Shown here: positions 1-6,395 of the stretch, in pieces
Layout: each line of letters starts with the position of its first letter
How positions within the stretch are numbered: the stretch's first letter is position 1
Assembly (NCBI GenBank): GCA_010671965.1
Contig: JAAHIC010000268.1
Span: forward strand, 1-6,465
Origin: Leptolyngbya sp. SIO4C5
Lineage (GTDB): Bacteria; Cyanobacteriota; Cyanobacteriia; Phormidesmidales; Phormidesmidaceae
DNA: 6,465 bases
Direction: 5' to 3'
The notes under the pieces: model-generated
The model's database searches: none
Told to the model about the DNA's origin: nothing
What the model saw: only the letters and a program-made list of their open reading frames with translations
Program-made: the position numbers and the translations under genes

Positions 1-161
1 AATCCTTCCACCGGGCTAGTAATGTAGGAGAAATTGCTGGAACTGGACTGGGACTGAGCATTGTCAAGCAGTGCGTCGAGTGCCACAGCGGTCAGATCAC
101 CTTTACCAGTCAGCCCGGCGTCGGTACTGTCTTTCATGTGTCTTTACCGATTACGCCTTGA
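1..161 (+). CDS. Sensor histidine kinase, C-terminal end only (partial)
   Basis: Only the last 52 codons are present, read from base 3 and ending in TGA at 159-161; the start lies outside the window. The fragment is the end of a HATPase_c domain: an F-box-like SFHRASNVG is followed by the G2 ATP-lid glycines GTGLGLSIVKQCVECHSG, then a terminal strand pair ending HVSLPITP. This arrangement is typical of cyanobacterial cytoplasmic sensor kinases, which autophosphorylate on histidine and pass the phosphate to a response regulator. The ATP lid looks catalytically normal, unlike that of the next gene. The input domain and partner cannot be seen. The next gene is on the same strand 176 bp downstream, so co-transcription is possible but not shown. 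Confidence 0.9.
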   Translation, partial: SFHRASNVGEIAGTGLGLSIVKQCVECHSGQITFTSQPGVGTVFHVSLPITP

Positions 162-324
162 ACCGGTTGACCGCCGAGGGAAACTGCACTCTTCTCGTTC
201 GGTTCTACTCATACCTTAATCTCTGTCTTGCCGGTAGGCTTTTAGATATGAGCCGGATCGCTGAAATGCAGAAGCGCTTTCACGACACCTATTGTTAGGT
301 ATTCGGCCGCAACTGCAGCGCAGC

Positions 325-331
325 AGGGAGA
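325..331 (+). promoter_or_regulatory. Shine-Dalgarno site fixing the GTG start at 338
   Basis: A purine run, AGGGAGA, ends six bases before the GTG at 338. It is the only good ribosome-binding match at the head of the following long reading frame. It supports a GTG start rather than a later in-frame start. Confidence 0.6.
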
Positions 332-337
332 GAACTT

Positions 338-1978
338 GTGAGCTACCGCTTTTTTTCAACTTTGAGTGAGCTAGTGGCGCTGGATGAACCAGCCCTACCA
401 GCGGCAACGGCATCTACCCAAAGCCAGTCAGCTCACCCAGATACAGCGGAAAATACAGGTGTTCGCCGTTCAGCCGCATCGACACATCAGTCAGGACTGC
501 AGGCCGAAGCTGAATGGCAGGGAGCGATCGCGGCGCTCAATCAGCTTTTGCAAGCGCTCGTAACTGATGCGGCAGCTAGCCCCGTGGCGGAGGCCGATGG
601 CAGTCCGCCTTTGGAAGGGCTTGTTCTTTCCGGACCTCTGCCTGTGATTAACCAGCCTGGGTTAATGCCGCAGTTTTCCACCTGGATTTTTAACTCCCAG
701 CTACTGGAAGAGACAGTGCTGCCGCCGCAGCTCATGCCTGCTGATCTCAGTCAGTTGCCTACAGCTCATACGTCTCAGATGTTGCCGCTGGTGCCAGGCG
801 ATCCCCTGGGACAAGAGCGATTTTGTCTGGTGTTGACGGCGCACTTTTGCCTGATCTTGGTACTGGGACAAGATGCTGCTGGTGCACCCAAGTTTCGCTT
901 TTCTTTTACGCCGGAAATTATAGAGCAGGCCTATCAGCTCTTGCGATCGCGGGTACTGTTAGTTCAGCCTCACTGTCTAGAGCGGCTGAAAGCATTAGCA
1001 GAAAAGTTTCCGGTGGTCGAACCGAGCTATCAAACCGTAACCCGCTTTAGCCGCTATCTGCTAGCGCATCAGTCGGCGGCACGCTTGACGACACTGCCCC
1101 AGCCGACTGCCACAGTCAGCCCGGACCTCAATGGTCATGCGGCTCCTCGTGGTAATTCTGTGACTGCCCTGGCACATAAGCTCTCTGCCGCATCAATTCC
1201 GCTGCGGTTTGTCACGGCCCCTGCTGCTAGACCAGAGATTTCTCACCCCTCTCTCAGCCCGGATGCCGAACTGCTACAGGCAATGGCCCATGAGATTCGG
1301 ACGCCACTGACGACAATCCGGACTTTAGTGCGATCGCTTTTACGTCGCCCCGACTTAGAGGCTAATGTTTCTAAACGGCTGCGATCGATCGATCGCGAGT
1401 GTACGCAACAGATCGATCGCTTCAACCTCATTTTTAAGGCCGTCGAGCTGGAAACCGAAGCGAGCAGTCAGCCTAAGTCGCCGCTGACGCCCATTGCCCT
1501 ATCTCAAATCTTTCAAGAATCTATTCCCAACTGGCAGCAACAGGCCAGCCGCCGCAACCTAACGCTAGAAGTCTTGCTGCCGCCTAAACTGCCAATGGTC
1601 GCTAGCGATCCGACGATGCTGAAGCAGGTCTTAACCGGGCTGGTAGAGCGATTTACTAACAGTTTGCCCTGCGACAGTCACCTACAGCTATGCGTCATGC
1701 TGGCAGGTCATCAGCTTAAGCTGCAGTTTCAGTCTAATGAGCAGACTAATGCTGGAGCTGAAGCCTGTACCCATCAATCCCACGGATCGGCCTCACCGCT
1801 GAAGTCGATTGGCCAGCTCCTGATGTTTCAGCCGGAAACAGGCGGCCTAACGCTAAACCTAGATGTGACTAAGAATCTGTTTCAGGCTCTCGGAGGCAAG
1901 CTGATTGTCCGCCAGCGGCCTCAACAGGGGGAAGTTGTGACAGTGTTTTTGCCTTTAGAAAATCAGGTCAAAGCTTAG
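338..1978 (+). CDS. Histidine-kinase-like protein with intact H-box and degenerate ATP-binding domain
   Basis: This is a 546-aa soluble protein with no signal peptide or membrane helix. Residues 1-90 are mostly Ala/Ser/Thr/Pro/Gln-rich. Residues about 92-245 form a compact globular region of unknown class; its strand-helix pattern (RFCLVLTAHFCLILVLG, then FRFSFTPEIIEQAYQLL) vaguely recalls the DICT sensory domain, which is only a guess. Another Pro/Ala linker runs to about 305. A HisKA helix pair follows, with phospho-acceptor H318 in HEIRTP intact. The HATPase region (about 415-542) is eroded. At the N-box, the two Asn of the usual NLLxNA are G434 and R438. No DxGxG G1 motif is found between 460 and 495. 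The G2 lid reads TGGLTLNLDVTKNLFQALGG instead of GTGLGL. The overall fold and GEVVTVFLPL ending still mark it as a kinase relative. It may be a phosphorelay or scaffold protein, or use unusual nucleotide contacts. It starts with GTG behind a good Shine-Dalgarno site. Confidence 0.85.
   Translation: MSYRFFSTLSELVALDEPALPAATASTQSQSAHPDTAENTGVRRSAASTHQSGLQAEAEWQGAIAALNQLLQALVTDAAASPVAEADGSPPLEGLVLSGPLPVINQPGLMPQFSTWIFNSQLLEETVLPPQLMPADLSQLPTAHTSQMLPLVPGDPLGQERFCLVLTAHFCLILVLGQDAAGAPKFRFSFTPEIIEQAYQLLRSRVLLVQPHCLERLKALAEKFPVVEPSYQTVTRFSRYLLAHQSAARLTTLPQPTATVSPDLNGHAAPRGNSVTALAHKLSAASIPLRFVTAPAARPEISHPSLSPDAELLQAMAHEIRTPLTTIRTLVRSLLRRPDLEANVSKRLRSIDRECTQQIDRFNLIFKAVELETEASSQPKSPLTPIALSQIFQESIPNWQQQASRRNLTLEVLLPPKLPMVASDPTMLKQVLTGLVERFTNSLPCDSHLQLCVMLAGHQLKLQFQSNEQTNAGAEACTHQSHGSASPLKSIGQLLMFQPETGGLTLNLDVTKNLFQALGGKLIVRQRPQQGEVVTVFLPLENQVKA
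1381..1420. repeat. GATC-rich extended HIP1 palindrome cluster
   Basis: A perfect 16-bp palindrome, GCGATCGATCGATCGC (1381-1396), is an elongated HIP1 word with three overlapping GATC sites. A second GATCGATCGC follows at 1411-1420, and a standard HIP1 copy lies at 1330-1337. It lies inside the HisKA coding region of the 338-1978 gene and encodes RSIDRE and QIDRF, so the protein sequence tolerates it. HIP1 is abundant in many cyanobacterial genomes and its GATC core is commonly a Dam-type methylation target. No function is proven here. Confidence 0.6.
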
Positions 1979-2018
1979 GCAGCGTTGTTTATTCGTAGAA
2001 AGGAGTAGCAAATATTCC

Positions 2019-4721
2019 TCACGAACTAGCAGCTGTTTGACAGATAGGAATTTCGATTACAAACTCTGCGCCCTGCTGCGTTTCCGGGTTTAGCGCTAGC
2101 TGCCCTCCATGTCGCTCAACAATAATCTGGTAGCAGAGGGCTAAGCCCATTCCTGTGCCTTTGCCAATCGGCTTAGTGGTAAAGAAAGGGTTGAACAAAT
2201 CTGAGCAAATTGACTGCGGCACGCCGGGGCCGTTGTCTGCAATGCGGATAGTCACTCGATTGGCAGCCGTTTGCTCGGTGCGAATACGAATCTGTCCGGC
2301 TTTTTGCTGAGAATAGGGCAGCCCATCGCTTTCATTCGCCTCCTCAAGCGCGTCAATAGCGTTTGCCAAAATGTTCATAAAGACCTGATTGAGCTGGCCG
2401 GCATAGCATTCGATCGCCGGGAGATTGCCATAGTCGCAAATAACCGCAATTTCGCTACGATCAGCCTGGGCCTTGAGGCGGTGGGCCAAAAGCATCAGGG
2501 TGCTGTCAATGCCTGCATGAATATCGACTTCTTTCTTATCGGCTTCATCCATGCGCGAAAAAGTGCGCAGAGAAAGCACAATCTGCCGAATGCGCTCAGC
2601 ACCCACCGCAATAGAATCTAGAAGCTGAGGCAAATCCTGAATCAGAAAATCTAGCTCGATGGCAGCCGCTTTTTGCTGAACTCGCCGATTCTCGGTGTTG
2701 GGAGGCTGTGCCCGATAAAGCGTGACCAGCTCTAGCAGATCTTGAACATACTGCTTGGCATAGTCAATGTTGCCGTAGATGAAACTGACCGGATTGTTGA
2801 TTTCATGCGCGACCCCAGCAACTAGCTGCCCCAGAGAAGACATTTTTTCGCTCTGGATCATTTGTGACTGCGCTTGCTGAAGTTTTACCAAAGTGTTTTG
2901 CAACACCTGTGCCTGCTGCCTAAACTGAGCCTCTGACTGGCGCAGCGTATCTTCAGCTTGCTTTCGCTCAGTCACATCCATGGCAATGCCAACGGTCCCA
3001 ATCACGGCTGCTTCATCATCGAAAATGGGAGTCTTAATAGTTTCTATCCAGCGGATTTCCCCGTCAGCGGTCTCTAACTTTTCTTCAACTCGCTTTTGCT
3101 GACGGGACTGCATCACAGCCTGATCGTCTTGGCGATATTGCTGAGCCAGCTTGAGTGGCCACACGTCTAAATCTGTTTGATTGACCAGCTCAGCAGTGCT
3201 GCTTCTGTTGCAGGCCAGACTAAAGGGCTTGTTGACAGCAATGAAGCGACTTTCGGCATCCTTCAGCCAGGCAATATGAGGAATGTTGTCCAGCAGTGAG
3301 GATAGCTGCAGCTGCTGCCGTTTAAGCGCTTCTTCAGTCAGTTTGTGCTCAGTGATGTCGTTTTGGATGCCGACAAAGTGGGTCAGAGTGCCTTTGTCAT
3401 CGAAAATGGGCGAAATTGTCAGCTCATTCCAAAAGAGCGTGCCGTCTTGGCGGTAGTTGCGCAACAGTACGGTGCAGCTTGTGGCAGCCTGAATCGCGAG
3501 GCGCAGCGGTTGTAGCCCAGGTTGATTGGAGTCTTCCCCTTGCAAAAAGCGACAGTTGCGCCCCAGTGTAGCCGCTTCAGAATAGCCCGTCTGCTGCACG
3601 AAGGCAGGATTGGCGTAGATAATTGGCATCTCCGGCTGACGGGCATCGCTGATGACAATAGCGTTGCTACTGGCCTTAACGGCCTGCTGCCAGAGCTGGA
3701 GCTTGGCTTCAAACTGCTTGCGATCGCTAATGTCAGACAGATAGGCATACCAAAGGATATCGCCATTGGGCTGTTTTTCCGGTCGAGCAACGCCTCTAAT
3801 CCATTTTTGCTGGCCTTCAGAATCGCTAATGCACCACTCATGCTCCCAGTTCTGGTCAGTTGCCGCCGCCTGCTGTAGGGTTTGTTCTAGTGTGGGCTGG
3901 TCAGTGCCAAAGAAGCGGTTTAGCACTGTCGCATCTGTCAATAATGTCGCTGGACTGATGCCAAGCAGACTTTGAATACCGGATGAAACATAAGAAAATA
4001 CGAGTTGGCCTGCACTGTTCAGCCGTAGTTCGCAGAGGACACCGGGTAGATTATCGGCTAAGTTAAACAAGCGATCGCGGCTGTGTCGTAGATCCTGAGT
4101 TCGTTCCGCAACTTTGGCTTCGAGCCTTTCATTGAGCTTTTGCAGAGACTCCTGGGTCTGCTGCTGCCGAATACGTCCTCCCAAGCTACCGATGGCTGCT
4201 TTTAAGAGAGCTTTTTCACCCTCTGACCAGATATGCTCTTGGCGGCAAGCATCAAACCCCACAAAGCCCCAAAACTCCTGGTTGGCCCGAATGGGCATGA
4301 CTAAAATAGAGCGAATTTGCTGGGCTTCAAGTACCATCCTCTCAGAAACGGGAAAAGCTTCAACTAAGCCCTCTATGGAGTCACCCTGAGATAAAACCCG
4401 ATACCAGCGCGGAAAAAGATCTTGATAGGAAAGATTTTGCAGCTCAGGATTATCAATCTCAGGCACAATGCCGGGAGCAACCCATTCCCAGCGCTGGCTC
4501 GCGACGGGAGCTGCCGTTGCCGGATCAGTATGATTCTCAAAAATATAAATTCGATCGACGTTGACGGCCTCTCCCAAAATGCTTAGGGCAGAGTCAATAG
4601 CCTGAGAGTAATTATCCTCAGTGAGCAAGAGGTGGCTAGTGGTTGCCAGGGCTTCTAACAGGCGATCGCTATCACCCCTTGAATGCTGACACGGACTATG
4701 GGGATGCAGCGAAGAAGCCAT
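2019..4721 (-). CDS. LOV-domain sensor histidine kinase (GAF-PAS-LOV-PAS-HisKA-HATPase), probable blue-light receptor
   Basis: This is a 900-aa cytoplasmic kinase when started at ATG 4721; an in-frame TTG at 4727 would add two residues, and neither start has a clear ribosome-binding site. Domain order: GAF (about 17-185), coiled coil (about 190-215), PAS (about 216-335), LOV (about 345-460), a third PAS (about 470-588), coiled coil, HisKA with H639 in VAGVAHEINNP, then HATPase_c. The ATPase is complete: N-box Asn N787 in NILANA, G1 DNGPGVP from D829, and G2 GKGTGMGLA at 853-861. The LOV core GRNCRFLQG carries C390, the residue that forms the flavin adduct under blue light. The FMN contacts N389, R391, Q394, R407, N422 (NYRQDG), N432 (FWNELT) and Q453 (GIQND) are all present. 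The GAF lacks the conserved CH chromophore motif of phytochromes. No receiver domain is fused and no response regulator is in view, so the output is unknown. It converges with the 338-1978 gene, and the lipoprotein gene lies 165 bp upstream on the same strand. Confidence 0.93.
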   Translation of the reverse strand: MASSLHPHSPCQHSRGDSDRLLEALATTSHLLLTEDNYSQAIDSALSILGEAVNVDRIYIFENHTDPATAAPVASQRWEWVAPGIVPEIDNPELQNLSYQDLFPRWYRVLSQGDSIEGLVEAFPVSERMVLEAQQIRSILVMPIRANQEFWGFVGFDACRQEHIWSEGEKALLKAAIGSLGGRIRQQQTQESLQKLNERLEAKVAERTQDLRHSRDRLFNLADNLPGVLCELRLNSAGQLVFSYVSSGIQSLLGISPATLLTDATVLNRFFGTDQPTLEQTLQQAAATDQNWEHEWCISDSEGQQKWIRGVARPEKQPNGDILWYAYLSDISDRKQFEAKLQLWQQAVKASSNAIVISDARQPEMPIIYANPAFVQQTGYSEAATLGRNCRFLQGEDSNQPGLQPLRLAIQAATSCTVLLRNYRQDGTLFWNELTISPIFDDKGTLTHFVGIQNDITEHKLTEEALKRQQLQLSSLLDNIPHIAWLKDAESRFIAVNKPFSLACNRSSTAELVNQTDLDVWPLKLAQQYRQDDQAVMQSRQQKRVEEKLETADGEIRWIETIKTPIFDDEAAVIGTVGIAMDVTERKQAEDTLRQSEAQFRQQAQVLQNTLVKLQQAQSQMIQSEKMSSLGQLVAGVAHEINNPVSFIYGNIDYAKQYVQDLLELVTLYRAQPPNTENRRVQQKAAAIELDFLIQDLPQLLDSIAVGAERIRQIVLSLRTFSRMDEADKKEVDIHAGIDSTLMLLAHRLKAQADRSEIAVICDYGNLPAIECYAGQLNQVFMNILANAIDALEEANESDGLPYSQQKAGQIRIRTEQTAANRVTIRIADNGPGVPQSICSDLFNPFFTTKPIGKGTGMGLALCYQIIVERHGGQLALNPETQQGAEFVIEIPICQTAASS

Positions 4722-4886
4722 AGGCAAACGTTGAACATCTAGTCAACAGTTAAAATCTTCAGAGACGTCAGCAGACAGCCTTAAAACTCGGAAGCAACAT
4801 CTGTGCGATTCGTCACCTGAAATTAGAGTGCCCTGTTTAACAGATTTTTGTATTGCTCTTTAGGCGGAAAGATCACGCTAGATTGT

Positions 4887-5771
4887 TCAAGATTCGGTGC
4901 TTCTAGCATTGCGAATGCGATAGCCAACAGCGGCAGCGATCGCTATTACCGCCAAATAAGGACTGTAGGCCAACAGCCATAATCCCATCTGCATTAGGCC
5001 GACCGTGAAACTACTGACTGAACGGGTAGCGGTTCGCCAGGTAGTTTCCAGTTTTTCCGGCAGGGGACGCGCGGTGGGTGGGGTTGGCACAGCCTCAATC
5101 AGACTCAAATCGATCACCGAGTAGGCAATGCGGCCCTGCAGAGCTTTTTGCTGGGCATCTATTTGCTCAATCGACTGCCGCACAGTACTCAGCTCGCGGG
5201 AAACTTCCAACACCTCCGCAATAGAGCCGGTGCGATCCATAATTTCTAGCAAAGCAGCTTCAGACTGGCGCAGATTACGCAGCCGCGCCTGCAGGTCTAC
5301 AAGCTGATTGGAAACGTCTTCAGCAGCGATCGCCTGAGATTCCACTGTACCAAGTTCTTTCAGCGCGCTCAGCGTAGCCTCTAGATTTGCCTGGGGTACT
5401 CGTAGCTGAATTGAAATTTGACGGCGATCGCCCAAACTATGCGACGGCTGATCCTGCAGCGAGAGCAAATCACCCTGCTGGGCTTGTAGTATCTGCGATA
5501 CCTGTTCAGCCACGGCCTCGGTTGAATCTACCGTCAGCGATAGGCTGGCTCGCTTGGCTAACTGGGGTGGGGCAGTGGGCGCGGCGGTGGTATCTGCCAG
5601 CAAAGCCGCAGAGCCTTCGGCGGGAGCAGCTTCTTGGGCCATTGGGGCGTCAGCCGCGATTTCTTCCGCTGCCCTTTCACTTGTTAGCTCAGCAGAGCCG
5701 CAGCTCGCCAACACTAAAAGGCTCAAGACAGGAATAATCAGACGGGTAGGTCGAGATAGCAATAACGGCAT
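4887..5771 (-). CDS. DUF4349-type lipoprotein with C-terminal transmembrane helix
   Basis: This 294-aa protein begins with a lipoprotein signal: Arg residues at 7 and 10, a hydrophobic stretch LIIPVLSLLVLA, and a lipobox LASC with acylated Cys C24. An Ala/Glu/Thr-rich linker follows (about 28-70). The DUF4349-like body starts near residue 73 (KRASLSLTVDSTEAVAEQV) and continues through QISIQLRVPQANLEATLSAL. It includes a long coiled coil at about 150-218 (LVDLQARLRNLRQSEAALLEIM to EQIDAQQKAL). A Pro-rich stretch precedes a C-terminal membrane helix (about 258-283) and a short basic tail. With both a lipid anchor and a helix, the middle should sit outside the cytoplasmic membrane in the periplasm. 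The family has no established biochemical function. The ATG at 5771 has no good Shine-Dalgarno site. It could share a transcript with the downstream LOV kinase, but the 165-bp gap leaves room for a separate promoter. Confidence 0.87.
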   Translation of the reverse strand: MPLLLSRPTRLIIPVLSLLVLASCGSAELTSERAAEEIAADAPMAQEAAPAEGSAALLADTTAAPTAPPQLAKRASLSLTVDSTEAVAEQVSQILQAQQGDLLSLQDQPSHSLGDRRQISIQLRVPQANLEATLSALKELGTVESQAIAAEDVSNQLVDLQARLRNLRQSEAALLEIMDRTGSIAEVLEVSRELSTVRQSIEQIDAQQKALQGRIAYSVIDLSLIEAVPTPPTARPLPEKLETTWRTATRSVSSFTVGLMQMGLWLLAYSPYLAVIAIAAAVGYRIRNARSTES

Positions 5772-5788
5772 AAGCTTAGGGGAATTCG

Positions 5789-5797
5789 ATATCCACA
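5789..5797 (+). promoter_or_regulatory. Near-consensus DnaA-box word (ATATCCACA)
   Basis: Eight of nine bases match the DnaA box TTATCCACA. The site lies 18-26 bp before the start of the lipoprotein gene, so a bound protein would cover its leader or promoter. One mismatch and the lack of a dense cluster make it weak on its own. Confidence 0.2.
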
Positions 5798-5829
5798 GTC
5801 TGGCAGCCCGGCCAAAGTTTCCCCCCGAA

Positions 5830-5846
5830 GTTGCAAAATCTGCAAC
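5830..5846. promoter_or_regulatory. Inverted repeat GTTGCA-N5-TGCAAC, candidate operator
   Basis: Two perfect 6-bp arms flank the 5-bp spacer AAATC; the centres are about one helical turn apart, as expected for a dimeric regulator. The site is 58 bp upstream of the lipoprotein start (minus strand) and about 200 bp upstream of the divergent small gene, so it better suits control of the lipoprotein. No T-run follows, so it is not a terminator. The cognate regulator is unknown. Confidence 0.35.
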
Positions 5847-5970
5847 CAGCTTTTCACCGCAATCGCGCCTGCCTACTTAACTAACTTGTACTCGCTAGGC
5901 GTTCATTAAAGTCGTCTATTGTCACTACCGAATAAGACGCAGCAGGACCGTCAGCCGCAATCTGTCCCTC

Positions 5971-5979
5971 TGTGGATAA
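5971..5979 (-). promoter_or_regulatory. Perfect DnaA-box word (TTATCCACA on the minus strand)
   Basis: TGTGGATAA on the plus strand is the exact complement of the classic DnaA box. It lies in non-coding DNA 65 bp upstream of the ATG at 6045. It could mark DnaA-linked regulation of the divergent pair, but a single 9-base match may be chance. No dnaA, dnaN or AT-rich unwinding region is present to suggest an origin. Confidence 0.3.
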
Positions 5980-6044
5980 CAGTGACCGTTTAAGCAGGGC
6001 AATCAATGGCAAAATGTTAGCCGACGCTCTACTGAACTGAAGTG

Positions 6045-6395
6045 ATGACCACACAGATGACATTGAACTTAGGCGAAGGCTCAGTTCGGTTTAATTTTTC
6101 GCCAGAGGCGGCTCAAAAGCTGCAGGCTGCTTTGGGGGAGTTGATGACGAGTCTAAAGGCGATCGCGACGACCCAGGCCAGCGCAGGCAAAAAAACACAG
6201 CCAGAAAAAACCCTGGAGTATCAGCATACCGGCGAGGTCTTTTTAGAGGTTTTCTGCAATCCTAATATTTGGCCGACTCCCTTTGCGGCTAAGCTGCTGC
6301 TCACCATTCGAGATGACCGGATTCGCCTGACTACCGAAGCCGAGCTGACTCGCATTCTCGAAGATCTCAACCAGTATCTTGAGCAAACAGCCTGA
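6045..6395 (+). CDS. Small protein of unknown function, probably a conserved cyanobacterial family
   Basis: This 116-aa soluble protein has no signal peptide or membrane helix. I do not assign a function. The N-terminal part (residues 5-40) looks like a short strand then an amphipathic helix (VRFNFSPEAAQKLQAALGELM). A Thr/Gln/Lys-rich linker follows (41-57). The C-terminal block (about 62-116) looks the most constrained: GEVFLEVFCNPNIWPTPFAA, a strand LLLTIRDDRIRLTTE, and a closing helix ELTRILEDLNQYLEQ. The single Cys is C71. The alternating strands and paired helices suggest a compact alpha/beta fold. The ATG at 6045 directly follows an in-frame GTG at 6042, and another ATG lies at 6057; none has a strong ribosome-binding site, so the exact start is uncertain by a few codons. 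The gene diverges from the lipoprotein gene and contains a HIP1 site at 6159. Confidence 0.8.
   Translation: MTTQMTLNLGEGSVRFNFSPEAAQKLQAALGELMTSLKAIATTQASAGKKTQPEKTLEYQHTGEVFLEVFCNPNIWPTPFAAKLLLTIRDDRIRLTTEAELTRILEDLNQYLEQTA

Noticed and set aside
71..298. 75-codon plus-strand reading frame after the first kinase end
   Set aside because: It begins inside the kinase coding sequence in another frame and its product is Cys/Arg-rich without any recognisable pattern; it is a shadow.
3419..3841. Overlapping reading frames inside the LOV kinase on both strands
   Set aside because: They sit within a clearly coding, motif-rich gene and their translations are low-order shadow sequences.
4160..4690. 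GAF domain as a phytochrome-type bilin-binding unit
   Set aside because: The bilin-linking Cys-His pair is absent; the only nearby Cys (in GFDACRQEHIW) is in the ordinary closing segment of non-pigmented GAF domains.
4906..4918. GCATT-GCG-AATGC hairpin at the end of the lipoprotein gene as a terminator
   Set aside because: The stem is only 5 bp, it lies inside the coding sequence and no T-run follows on the minus strand.
5876..5883. CTTAACTA as a cyanobacterial Pho box
   Set aside because: It fits one 8-bp half-site, but the neighbouring repeats expected at 11-bp spacing are not there.
5772..6044. Replication origin, suggested by DnaA-box words
   Set aside because: There are only one exact and one near match, with no dense cluster, no AT-rich unwinding stretch and no dnaA or dnaN gene nearby.
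5881..6063. 60-codon minus-strand reading frame in the divergent gap
   Set aside because: It overlaps the start of the small plus-strand gene, has no ribosome-binding site and shows no family-like features; it fills promoter DNA that needs to stay free.
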